Shown here: piece after piece, positions 1-5,161 of the stretch | How positions within the stretch are numbered: the stretch's first letter is position 1 | How the letters are laid out: each line of letters opens with the position of its first letter | Made by a program: the position numbers and the translations under genes | Assembly: GCA_026393735.1 (NCBI GenBank) | Contig: JAPKZP010000534.1 | Location: 1-5,161 of the forward strand | Length of the DNA: 5,161 nucleotides | From: Acidobacteriota bacterium | GTDB taxonomy: Bacteria; Acidobacteriota; Vicinamibacteria; Vicinamibacterales; JAKQTR01 | Reading direction: 5' to 3' | Notes under the pieces: model-generated | The model's database searches: none | What the model saw: the letters and a program-made list of their open reading frames with translations, nothing else | Told to the model about the DNA's origin: nothing

Positions 1-684
1 AGCGAAGTACGCCGGCGGTCGAGTTGCCAGTTCCTTCGGCTCGTCCCCGATCGCCAGTTGATACAGGCCGGCTTCCAGCGCACGTTCGGGCACGCCAATG
101 ATCATGTCCGGATGGCCGGGCATGGGCTTAGTCAGCAATCCGATCGGTGCCAACCAGTCCGGCGTGCCGGCTCCCACGCTGCTCATCAGACCTCCCCCGA
201 GCGTGTCGGCCGCCCACGATCGGCCGGGCCCGCTGACGAGGACCTGGTTGGGCCAGCCGGTGTTCGCTGTCACCTTTCTGACAAAGGGCACGGGCCGCAA
301 CTTGATCTGCGACGCGGCGGTCATGCCGCTGATCAGGCCTGACGTCTGATAGAAGCAGACGAACTGCAGGTTCTTCGGCAGCACGGGAACTTTGAGAGTT
401 CGGTACGACACCAGTGGTTTCCGGTCGAGGATCGCCGCCGCCCCGGCAAACGCACCGACCTTGATTTCGACGAGTTGCGGCGTTGCGGTCGAGGCTGCGG
501 GAACGTCGAGGCCAAGAAGTTTGCCTTCGAGCACGGCGTAGGTGCCGTGGAATTCCGGCACAGGCAGCGGCGCCTGGGGTCTTGGCTGGGCCGGCCGGCC
601 CTGCACCTGCTGAGCCAGGACCAAGGGCGGAGCCAAAGACAGCAGGCCGAAGAAGGCCAGCGCACGGAGTCCAGAGGACGACAT
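1..684 (-). CDS. Exported protein of unknown function (N-terminal 228 aa, truncated by window edge)
   Basis: An open frame runs from an ATG at 684 to the window edge without a stop, so the C-terminus is missing. Residues 1-24 look like a Sec signal peptide: a short n-region ending at Arg7, a hydrophobic stretch (ALAFFGLLSLAPPLVLA) and a likely cleavage after Ala24, before Gln-Gln. There is no lipobox cysteine, so a soluble periplasmic or secreted protein is more likely than a lipoprotein. Residues 25-43 are a Pro/Gln-rich linker. The rest alternates short hydrophobic strands with Gly/Pro turns, as in beta-rich domains, and has one cysteine (Cys110). I recognise no catalytic motif and no family. 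An AGGAG 8 nt upstream of the ATG and the signal peptide fix the start. The other minus-strand frame across 333-887 lacks both and is a shadow. It lies 199 nt downstream of aspS and is probably a separate transcription unit, though I see no convincing promoter. Confidence 0.8.
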   Translation of the reverse strand, partial: MSSSGLRALAFFGLLSLAPPLVLAQQVQGRPAQPRPQAPLPVPEFHGTYAVLEGKLLGLDVPAASTATPQLVEIKVGAFAGAAAILDRKPLVSYRTLKVPVLPKNLQFVCFYQTSGLISGMTAASQIKLRPVPFVRKVTANTGWPNQVLVSGPGRSWAADTLGGGLMSSVGAGTPDWLAPIGLLTKPMPGHPDMIIGVPERALEAGLYQLAIGDEPKELATRPPAYFA

Positions 685-692
685 GGCATCAG

Positions 693-697
693 CTCCT
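693..697 (-). promoter_or_regulatory. Ribosome binding site of the exported-protein gene
   Basis: On the minus strand this reads AGGAG, 8 nt before the ATG at 684. It is one of the best Shine-Dalgarno matches in the window and decides the start of the exported-protein gene. Confidence 0.7.
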
Positions 698-873
698 TGA
701 AGGTCGTGGCAAGGCTCTCTGGTCGACGCGGGCGCGCGGTACCGGGGAAGACTATGCTCGGCGTCGCGATACGTGTGCGGGCCGCGCGCGTCGCTCGACC
801 CGCCCTCCTGCATGTCTTCGGCCGCAGGCGAAGTCCTGGCGGACGGCAGCCGGGCAGATTGTGGCGAACGAGG

Positions 874-896
874 GACCGACGCGTCAAGCGTCGGTC
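874..896 (-). terminator. Hairpin over the aspS stop codon, likely end of the ndk-hisS-aspS transcript
   Basis: A perfect 9-bp inverted repeat (GACCGACGC at 874-882, GCGTCGGTC at 888-896) flanks a 5-nt loop. The aspS stop codon TGA (884-886) sits in the loop, so the upstream arm encodes the last residues of AspRS. The stem is GC-rich and stable. The transcript after it reads CCCTCGTTCG, so it lacks a proper U-tract. It may be an imperfect intrinsic terminator, a Rho-assisted end, or a 3'-end stabilising hairpin. A second, mismatched inverted repeat (814-820 with 829-835) lies further downstream. The position at the end of a four-gene run and before a 199-nt gap supports a role in 3'-end formation, but this is an inference. 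Confidence 0.5.
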
Positions 897-2650
897 TTGA
901 GGCGGAGTTCCCGCAGTTGCGCCAGGCTCACCGGGGTCGGGGCGGTGGACATCAGGTCGACGGCCTGCGCCGTCTTGGGGAACGCGATCACGTCACGAAT
1001 CGAAGACTCGCCCGCGAGGATCGCGACGATGCGATCGAGGCCGAGCGCGATGCCGCCGTGCGGCGGCGTGCCGTACTCGAGGGCCTCCAGGAAGAACCCG
1101 AAGCGCAGTTTGGCGTCCTCGTCGGAGATCCCCAGCAGCCTGAACATCCGCTGCTGCAGGGCGTTGTCGTGGATACGGATGCTGCCGCCGCCGATCTCGC
1201 TGCCGTTCAGCACGAGGTCGTACGCCTGGGCGAGCACCTGTCCCGGCTCCTGCTCCATCCGGTCCATGTGCGCTTCGATCGGCGACGTGAACGGATGGTG
1301 CATGGCCACCCACCGCTTCTCTTCGCCGTCCCACTCGAGCAGCGGGAAGTCGACGACCCAGACGAAGGCGTACTCGTCAGGCTTCAGCCAGCCCTCCCGC
1401 TTCGCGATGTCCAGGCGCAGGGCACCCAGCACTTTCGACGTGGCCTCGGCCGGACCGGCGGCCATCAGCAGCAGGTCCGTCGCGCCCGCCCCCGCTTCCG
1501 CCAGCACGGCGGCGATGGCGTCGGCGCCCGCCGCCTTGAGGGCGGAGCTCTGCACGACGTCCCCGCTCCGACGGGCCCACACGAGGCCGCCCGCGCCCAT
1601 CTCGCGGGCCTGGGCGCTCAGATCATCGAGTTGCTTGCGCGAGTACGACGCCGCGCCGGGCACGACCAACCCGCGCACCACCCCACCGCCGGCGACCGCA
1701 TCCCGGAAGACGCTGAACGTCGAGTCCGCGAAGCCCCCCGAGAGGTCCGCGATGGCCATCCCGACGCGGAGGTCCGGCTTGTCCGAGCCGTACCTCGCGA
1801 TGGCGTCGGCGTACGACATCCGCGCGAACGGCGTCGCGATGTCGCGGCCGATCACCTGGAAGATGTCGCGCATGAGCGGCTCGATGGCCGCGAACACCAG
1901 TTCCCGGGTCGCGAACGACATCTCGACGTCGATCTGGGTGAACTCCGGCTGGCGGTCCGCGCGCAGGTCCTCGTCGCGGAAGCACTTCACGATCTGGAAG
2001 TACCGGTCCGTGCCGGCAATCATCAGGATCTGCTTGAAGATCTGCGGCGACTGCGGGAGCGCGTAGAACTCGCCGGGGTGCACGCGGCTCGGCACGAGGT
2101 AGTCGCGTGCGCCCTCGGGCGTGGACTTCGTCAGGACCGGCGTTTCGATTTCCCAGAAGCGCTGCGCGTCGAAGTACTTCCGCACGGCCAGCGTGACGCG
2201 GTGCCGCAGGCCGAGGTTGGCCTGGAGCGCCGGCCGCCGCAGGTCGAGATAGCGGTACTTCAGGCGCAGGTCGTCATTTGCTGTCACCTCGTCGGCGATG
2301 ACAAACGGCGGCACACGCGCTTCGCTGAGCGTCTTGATCTCGACCGCCTGCACCTCGACCTCGCCCGTCGGCATCTTCGGGTTCAAGGCCTCCGGGGCGC
2401 GGGCGCGCACGCGTCCCTTCACGCCGATCACGAATTCGGCGCGCAGGTGCTTGGCGCGGTCCCGCAGGTGCTCCCCGTCCACGACGATCTGGGTCAACCC
2501 GTACCGATCCCGCACGTCGACGAACACGAGGTGGCCCAGATCGCGCACCCGGTGCACCCATCCGAGCAGCAGCACGTTCTGTCCGATCTGCGCGCCGCGC
2601 AGGTCCCCGCAGGTGTGTGTCCGAACCCAGTCGCCCAGCTTGTCGACCAC
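884..2650 (-). CDS. aspS: Aspartate--tRNA ligase (AspRS), bacterial type
   Basis: Cytoplasmic class II aminoacyl-tRNA synthetase that activates aspartate with ATP and charges tRNA-Asp. The 588 residues match the usual bacterial length. The N-terminal OB-fold anticodon-binding domain covers about residues 1-105 (GWVHRVRDLG at 30-39). Motif 1 lies near 154-176. Motif 2 is at 223-240 (FRDEDLRADRQPEFTQID), preceded by the PQSPQIFKQ segment at 199-207. The bacterial GAD insertion covers roughly 285-400. The GGGSIRIHD strand is at 487-495, and motif 3 (GGIALGLDRI) at 532-541 carries the ATP-binding Arg540. The tail FPKTAQAVDLMSTAP (558-571) is typical of bacterial enzymes. The GTG start at 2650 is chosen because the protein begins normally there (LGDWVRTHTCG) and an AGGAG lies 9 nt upstream. 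It follows hisS by only 6 nt, so translational coupling is likely. Leu38 in the RDLG loop resembles Asp-specific enzymes, but specificity for tRNA-Asn cannot be settled here. Confidence 0.98.
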   Translation of the reverse strand: MVDKLGDWVRTHTCGDLRGAQIGQNVLLLGWVHRVRDLGHLVFVDVRDRYGLTQIVVDGEHLRDRAKHLRAEFVIGVKGRVRARAPEALNPKMPTGEVEVQAVEIKTLSEARVPPFVIADEVTANDDLRLKYRYLDLRRPALQANLGLRHRVTLAVRKYFDAQRFWEIETPVLTKSTPEGARDYLVPSRVHPGEFYALPQSPQIFKQILMIAGTDRYFQIVKCFRDEDLRADRQPEFTQIDVEMSFATRELVFAAIEPLMRDIFQVIGRDIATPFARMSYADAIARYGSDKPDLRVGMAIADLSGGFADSTFSVFRDAVAGGGVVRGLVVPGAASYSRKQLDDLSAQAREMGAGGLVWARRSGDVVQSSALKAAGADAIAAVLAEAGAGATDLLLMAAGPAEATSKVLGALRLDIAKREGWLKPDEYAFVWVVDFPLLEWDGEEKRWVAMHHPFTSPIEAHMDRMEQEPGQVLAQAYDLVLNGSEIGGGSIRIHDNALQQRMFRLLGISDEDAKLRFGFFLEALEYGTPPHGGIALGLDRIVAILAGESSIRDVIAFPKTAQAVDLMSTAPTPVSLAQLRELRLKTDA

Positions 2651-2656
2651 GATGCC

Positions 2657-3919
2657 TTACTCCTGGCCGCCGGACACGCGGGCCCGGCAATAGTCGAGAA
2701 TACCGGCGCGCGGCACCTGGGCCTGCTCGCTGGTCCGCATGTTCTTGACCGTGACTTCGCCCCGGGCAAGTTCGTTGTCGCCGATGATGAGCGCGTAGGC
2801 CGCCTTCAGGCGGTCGGCTCGCTTCATCTGCGACTTGATGCTGCGCCCCTCGTACTCCATGTGCGCCTCGAGCCCCGCGCGCCGCAGGTCCCGCAGGAGC
2901 GCGATGCCGGAATCGCGGGCGGCCTCCCCCATCGACGCGACGAAGATGGGCACGCGTCCATGCGCGCCGGCCTCCTCGGGCATCGCGAGCACGAGCCGCT
3001 CGATCCCGGCGGCGAACCCAATCCCCACGCGGTCTGGGCCGCCAAGCTGCTTCACGAGGCCGTCGTAGCGACCGCCACCCAGGATCGCGTTCTGCGCCCC
3101 GATGTTGCCCGCCAGGATCTCGAACGTCGTCCGCGTGTAGTAGTCGAGGCCGCGTACCAGGCGGTGCGAGAGCCGGTACGGGATGCCGTACACGTGCAGA
3201 TGCCGCTCGACCGCCGCGAAGTGGGCCTTGCACGACTCGCACAGGTAGTCCGTCGAATGCGGGAGCGTGTCGATGAGCGGCTGATCCTGCGCCACCTTGC
3301 AGTCGAAGATCCGCAGCGGATTGGTTGCCGCCCGACGCTGGCAGTCGGCGCACAGCCGGCCGACGTCTTCGCCGAGGGCCTTCACCAGCGCCTCGCTGAA
3401 TGCGGGCCGGCACGCCGGGCAGCCGACGGAGTTCACGACGAGTTCCACGTTGGCGATGCCGAGTTCCGTGACGAGCGCCCACGCCAGATCGAGCACCTCG
3501 GCGTCGATCGCCGGGTCTGAGATGCCGAACACCTCGACGTCGAGCTGGTGGAACTGCCGGTACCGCCCCTTCTGGGGACGCTCGTACCGGAACATCGGCC
3601 CGAAGAGATAGATCTTCGGCACCGGCATCGACTGTTCAAGGCTGTGCTCCACGAAGGCCCGCACGAGGCTGGGCGTCGCCTCCGGCCTGAGCGTGATCCG
3701 CTCGCCGCCCTTGTCGGTGAACGCGTACATCTCCTTCTGGACGATGTCCGTCGTCTCGCCCGTCCCCTTCGCGAAGAGCTCCTCGCGCTCGATCACCGGG
3801 GTCCGGACCTCGGCGTACCCGTAGCGCTCGAACAGTCGGCGCGAGACGTCCTCGACGCGCTGCCAGCGTTCGACCTCTCCGGGCAGGATGTCGTGCGTGC
3901 CGCGAATGGCTGGAATCAT
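2657..3919 (-). CDS. hisS: Histidine--tRNA ligase (HisRS)
   Basis: Cytoplasmic class II synthetase that charges tRNA-His. At 420 residues it has the normal bacterial length. It begins with the family's characteristic IRGTHDILP segment (5-13). Motif 1 lies around 36-60 and includes the RTPVIEREELFAKGTGETTDIV region. Motif 2 is at 106-131 (FGPMFRYERPQKGRYRQFHQ within it). The histidine-specific HisA motif LVRGLDYYTRTTFE is at 254-267, and the second signature (GGGRYDGL at 281-288) leads into motif 3 (GIGFAAGIERL, 299-309). The C-terminal anticodon-binding domain covers about 322-415. The insertion domain (about 160-235) carries seven cysteines: Cys167/170, Cys190/193, Cys207 and Cys227/230, three pairs being CxxC, which suggests a metal site. 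The ATG at 3919 is the only sensible start. No good Shine-Dalgarno precedes it, so translation may depend on coupling to the DUF2905 gene 18 nt upstream. Confidence 0.98.
   Translation of the reverse strand: MIPAIRGTHDILPGEVERWQRVEDVSRRLFERYGYAEVRTPVIEREELFAKGTGETTDIVQKEMYAFTDKGGERITLRPEATPSLVRAFVEHSLEQSMPVPKIYLFGPMFRYERPQKGRYRQFHQLDVEVFGISDPAIDAEVLDLAWALVTELGIANVELVVNSVGCPACRPAFSEALVKALGEDVGRLCADCQRRAATNPLRIFDCKVAQDQPLIDTLPHSTDYLCESCKAHFAAVERHLHVYGIPYRLSHRLVRGLDYYTRTTFEILAGNIGAQNAILGGGRYDGLVKQLGGPDRVGIGFAAGIERLVLAMPEEAGAHGRVPIFVASMGEAARDSGIALLRDLRRAGLEAHMEYEGRSIKSQMKRADRLKAAYALIIGDNELARGEVTVKNMRTSEQAQVPRAGILDYCRARVSGGQE
2660..2664 (-). promoter_or_regulatory. Ribosome binding site of aspS, inside the hisS 3' end
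   Basis: On the minus strand AGGAG spans the last two sense codons of hisS (CAG GAG), 9 nt before the aspS GTG. The site supports the GTG start. Because it lies inside hisS, ribosomes finishing hisS would pass directly over it. Confidence 0.65.
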
Positions 3920-3937
3920 AATCGGTGGCCGCCGGTG

Positions 3938-4132
3938 TCAGCGCCTCAAGAGCGCCATCAGCACGGTGAGCGCGAGGCTCACCAGGATCGACGTCGTGAT
4001 CGGCAGGTAGAACGAGAAGGACTCCCGCCGCACGACGATGTCGCCGGGCAGCCGGCCGATGGGCACACCCCACCACACCAGCAGGCCGACCGCTGCAATC
4101 AGCAACCCGAAGCACACCAGGAACTTGCCCAA
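3938..4132 (-). CDS. DUF2905 family small membrane protein
   Basis: A 64-aa protein with two predicted transmembrane helices, about residues 3-22 and 41-62, joined by a short loop with the family hallmark GRLPGDI (26-32) and followed by FYLPITTS (41-48). This pattern and length match the DUF2905 proteins found in many bacteria, whose function is unknown. The two basic residues at the end (Arg63, Arg64) and those in the loop are consistent with an inner-membrane hairpin, but the topology is not certain. The TTG start at 4132 gives the canonical MGKFL beginning. An in-frame CTG two codons earlier is the only close alternative, and no well-spaced Shine-Dalgarno is visible. It sits 30 nt after ndk and 18 nt before hisS, so it is probably co-transcribed with both. 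Confidence 0.9.
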   Translation of the reverse strand: MGKFLVCFGLLIAAVGLLVWWGVPIGRLPGDIVVRRESFSFYLPITTSILVSLALTVLMALLRR

Positions 4133-4162
4133 CGCCAGGGTGTCCGTCCGTTCCTGCCGGGG

Positions 4163-4576
4163 TCAGATGAGGTCGACGCCGGCGAAAAAATACCCGAGTT
4201 CGAACGCGGCCGTATCCGGGGCGTCCGACCCGTGGGTGGCGTTCTCCCCGATGCTGCTGCCGAATTCCTTCCGCAGCGTACCGGGTGCCGCCTTGGCCGG
4301 GTCCGTGGCCCCCATGAGGTCACGCCACTTCTTGATCGCCCCGTCCGCTTCGAGCGCCATGACGATGACGGGCCCGGACGACATGAACTCCGTCAGGCTC
4401 GGGAAGAAAGGTTTGCCAAGGTGGACCGCATAGAACCCTTCGGCCTGGGCCTTCGTGAGCCAGGCTTTCCGCATGGCCCGGATGGCGAACCCGGCGTCCT
4501 CGATGCGCTGGATAATCGCACCGGCGTGTCGCTTCCCGACAGCGTCGGGCTTGATGATCGCAAATGTACGTTCCAT
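4163..4576 (-). CDS. ndk: Nucleoside diphosphate kinase
   Basis: Cytoplasmic enzyme that transfers the gamma-phosphate of ATP to other (d)NDPs through a phosphohistidine, balancing nucleotide pools. The 137 residues are a full-length bacterial NDPK. Visible signatures are the N-terminal ERTFAIIKPDAV with Lys9, FYAVH with Tyr49, the Kpn-loop/head region around 90-105 (GATDPAKAAPGTLRKEFG), and the active-site motif NATHGSD (112-118) with catalytic His115. Nucleotide-contacting Arg85, Thr91, Arg102 and Asn112 appear conserved. The ATG at 4576 gives the standard start. It is the first gene of the run ndk-DUF2905-hisS-aspS. The only nearby purine-rich stretch, AGGA, lies 1 nt from the ATG, too close for a normal ribosome binding site, and a TATAAT box lies 9 nt upstream, so the mRNA may be leaderless. 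Confidence 0.97.
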   Translation of the reverse strand: MERTFAIIKPDAVGKRHAGAIIQRIEDAGFAIRAMRKAWLTKAQAEGFYAVHLGKPFFPSLTEFMSSGPVIVMALEADGAIKKWRDLMGATDPAKAAPGTLRKEFGSSIGENATHGSDAPDTAAFELGYFFAGVDLI

Positions 4577-4585
4577 ATCCTGTTG

Positions 4586-4591
4586 ATTATA
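4586..4591 (-). promoter_or_regulatory. Candidate -10 box of the ndk operon
   Basis: On the minus strand this is a perfect TATAAT, lying in the one AT-richer patch upstream of ndk. Its end is 9 nt from the ndk ATG, so transcription would begin about at the start codon. I find no good -35 hexamer 16-19 nt upstream (the region reads AATCGG/CAATCG) and no TG extension, so the call rests on the -10 and its position alone. Confidence 0.45.
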
Positions 4592-4612
4592 GCGCGGGGG
4601 GCCTGCGGCCGA

Positions 4613-4641
4613 TTGACCGGGCGTGGAAGAACCCGTAAGCT
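4613..4641 (+). promoter_or_regulatory. Candidate sigma-70-type promoter of the 66-aa gene
   Basis: TTGACC at 4613-4618 is five of six to the -35 consensus. A 17-nt spacer leads to TAAGCT at 4636-4641, which keeps the first T, the A and the final T of TATAAT. Transcription would start near 4648 and give a leader of about 35 nt containing the AGGGAG ribosome binding site. The site is about 20 nt from the minus-strand -10 of ndk, so the two promoters would compete or be co-regulated. Prediction by eye only. Confidence 0.45.
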
Positions 4642-4670
4642 GTGGCCGTTATCGGGCGCGAGACGCGCTC

Positions 4671-4676
4671 AGGGAG
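4671..4676 (+). promoter_or_regulatory. Ribosome binding site of the 66-aa gene
   Basis: AGGGAG lies 6 nt before the ATG at 4683. It favours this ATG over the in-frame GTG at 4623, which has no Shine-Dalgarno and lies upstream of the likely transcription start. Confidence 0.6.
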
Positions 4677-4682
4677 CCCGCC

Positions 4683-4883
4683 ATGATTTGTGCACCGACG
4701 ATGCATCCGCCCGCCCATCGGGACCAGTTCGCTCAGAAGGGTACGCTCGAAGGCGATCACCCCACCGACATCCAGCAGTGCAACTGCCACGGCGCCGCGC
4801 TCGACGACAACGGCATGCCGGCAGACGCCATCGCCATCGCTGAGGACGTGATGGGCGCAGAGGTGGATGAGACGCAGGGGTAG
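4683..4883 (+). CDS. Small acidic hypothetical protein with a Cys-x-Cys-His motif (66 aa)
   Basis: I do not recognise this family. The protein has 66 residues and no signal peptide or membrane segment, so it is probably cytoplasmic. The N-terminal half is rich in His and Pro (His8, His12, His26). A CNCH motif lies at 33-36, with a further Cys3. The C-terminal half (LDDNGMPADAIAIAEDVMG, about 40-58) is acidic and probably includes a short helix, ending VDETQG. The Cys/His cluster could bind a metal, but that is speculation. Support for a real gene: a well-spaced AGGGAG before the ATG, an upstream promoter-like pair, about 80% G/C at third codon positions by my count, and a fit between divergent ndk and convergent korB with little wasted space. 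The overlapping minus-strand frame at 4587-4790 has no such support. Expression and function are unknown. Confidence 0.65.
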   Translation: MICAPTMHPPAHRDQFAQKGTLEGDHPTDIQQCNCHGAALDDNGMPADAIAIAEDVMGAEVDETQG

Positions 4884-4896
4884 AGACTGCCTACCT
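4878..4896. other. Small inverted repeat at the convergent gene junction
   Basis: GGGTAG (4878-4883) can pair with CTACCT (4891-4896), five Watson-Crick pairs plus one G-U, around a 7-nt loop. The two arms carry the TAG stop codons of the genes on either strand. There is no T-tract on either side, so a bidirectional terminator role is possible but weakly supported. Two facing TAG stops alone supply half of the symmetry. Confidence 0.2.
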
Positions 4897-5161
4897 CAGC
4901 CTGTCCATGATGTCGTCCAGCGCCGCCTTCGGCGGGCGGAGCTGGTCTTGCGTCAGCATCGAGAGCGGGGTGTCCACTGTGTTCAGCAGGTCGGTGAACG
5001 TCTCGCGGTCCGGCTCGATGTAGAGCAGCCCCGTCGCAAACTCGCCCTTCTGGTGGCTCTCGTGCAGCAGCGTCAGCGCTGCCACCTTGCTGTACGGGTT
5101 GTACCCCTCGTCGAGCTTCTTCAGATACACCTTCGACCCGTCGGGCATTGTCACGATCTGC
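4891..5161 (-). CDS. korB: 2-oxoacid:ferredoxin oxidoreductase, beta subunit (C-terminal 89 aa, truncated by window edge)
   Basis: The frame is open to the right edge, so only the C-terminal part is present; the in-frame GTG at 5154 and ATG at 5148 are internal codons, not starts. The segment reads as the C-terminal domain of the thiamine-diphosphate-binding beta subunit of two-subunit 2-oxoglutarate (or related 2-oxoacid) ferredoxin oxidoreductases. Visible features are LKKLDEGYNPYSKVAALTLL, then GEFATGLLYIEPD, then LLNTVDTPLSMLTQDQLRPP, followed by a final helix ending MDRLR. The full enzyme decarboxylates a 2-oxoacid to acyl-CoA and reduces ferredoxin, and the alpha subunit gene is normally just upstream, here outside the window. 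The choice of 2-oxoglutarate over pyruvate or branched-chain acids cannot be made from this fragment. The TAG stop is 7 nt from the stop of the convergent 66-aa gene. Confidence 0.85.
   Translation of the reverse strand, partial: QIVTMPDGSKVYLKKLDEGYNPYSKVAALTLLHESHQKGEFATGLLYIEPDRETFTDLLNTVDTPLSMLTQDQLRPPKAALDDIMDRLR

Noticed and set aside
751..756. CATAGT on the minus strand as a -10 box for the exported-protein gene
   Set aside because: Only four of six positions match and no -35 hexamer is found at 16-18 nt upstream, so the support is too weak to list as a promoter.
333..887. A 184-codon minus-strand frame overlapping the exported-protein gene
   Set aside because: The composition is Arg/Ser/Pro-rich shadow type. 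The overlapping frame from 684 has a signal peptide and a good ribosome binding site.
2274..3482. A 402-codon minus-strand frame across the hisS-aspS junction
   Set aside because: It is the wrong frame of both synthetase genes, with a Gly/Arg/Ala-rich translation, and bridges their boundary only because stops are rare.
773..3520. A 915-codon open frame on the plus strand, antisense to aspS and hisS
   Set aside because: It lies wholly opposite two certain genes. Its translation is rich in Arg, His, Asp, Val and Ala without any domain, as expected of an antisense frame in GC-rich DNA where stops are rare.
4623..4682. An upstream GTG start that would lengthen the 66-aa protein by 20 residues
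   Set aside because: There is no Shine-Dalgarno before the GTG and it overlaps the candidate promoter. The ATG at 4683 has an AGGGAG at proper spacing.
3548..4843. A 431-codon plus-strand frame across hisS, the DUF2905 gene, ndk and the 66-aa gene
   Set aside because: It is antisense to three well-supported genes, ends out of frame inside the 66-aa gene and has a biased composition with no recognisable motif.
5149..5154. GTG at 5154 as start of an 87-aa gene at the right edge
   Set aside because: The frame stays open to the window edge and the protein matches the C-terminal domain of a larger oxidoreductase subunit, so this is an internal codon.

Overview
The window is GC-rich chromosomal DNA from a bacterium, with GC-ending codons, GTG and TTG starts next to ATG, and tightly packed housekeeping genes. 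The AspRS and HisRS are clearly bacterial-type. The gene set (bacterial AspRS with a GAD insertion, cysteine-rich HisRS, DUF2905 protein, a ferredoxin-dependent 2-oxoacid oxidoreductase subunit) would suit Acidobacteriota or a similar deep-branching, GC-rich phylum. That placement is an inference from general resemblance, not a demonstrated assignment.

Layout from left to right. Positions 1-684 (minus) hold the N-terminal 228 residues of an exported protein of unknown function, cut by the window edge. Positions 685-883 are non-coding, apart from a 9-bp hairpin that overlaps the end of aspS. From 4576 down to 884, all on the minus strand, lies a compact cluster in transcription order: ndk (NDP kinase), a 64-aa two-helix DUF2905 membrane protein, hisS and aspS, with gaps of 30, 18 and 6 nt. 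Positions 4577-4682 are a short divergent regulatory region with a TATAAT box facing ndk and a TTGACC/TAAGCT promoter-like pair facing right. Positions 4683-4883 (plus) encode an unrecognised 66-aa acidic protein with a Cys-x-Cys-His motif. It is convergent, with a 7-nt gap, to the C-terminal end of a korB-type 2-oxoacid:ferredoxin oxidoreductase beta subunit (4891-5161, minus), which runs off the right edge.

The ndk-hisS-aspS cluster joins nucleotide-pool balancing with the charging of tRNA-His and tRNA-Asp. The spacing suggests one transcript that starts just upstream of ndk and ends at the hairpin over the aspS stop codon. No mobile element, CRISPR array, tRNA or rRNA gene was seen. I do not see a convincing new biological system. 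The least explained items are the 66-aa protein, the truncated exported protein and the cysteine-rich insertion of HisRS.
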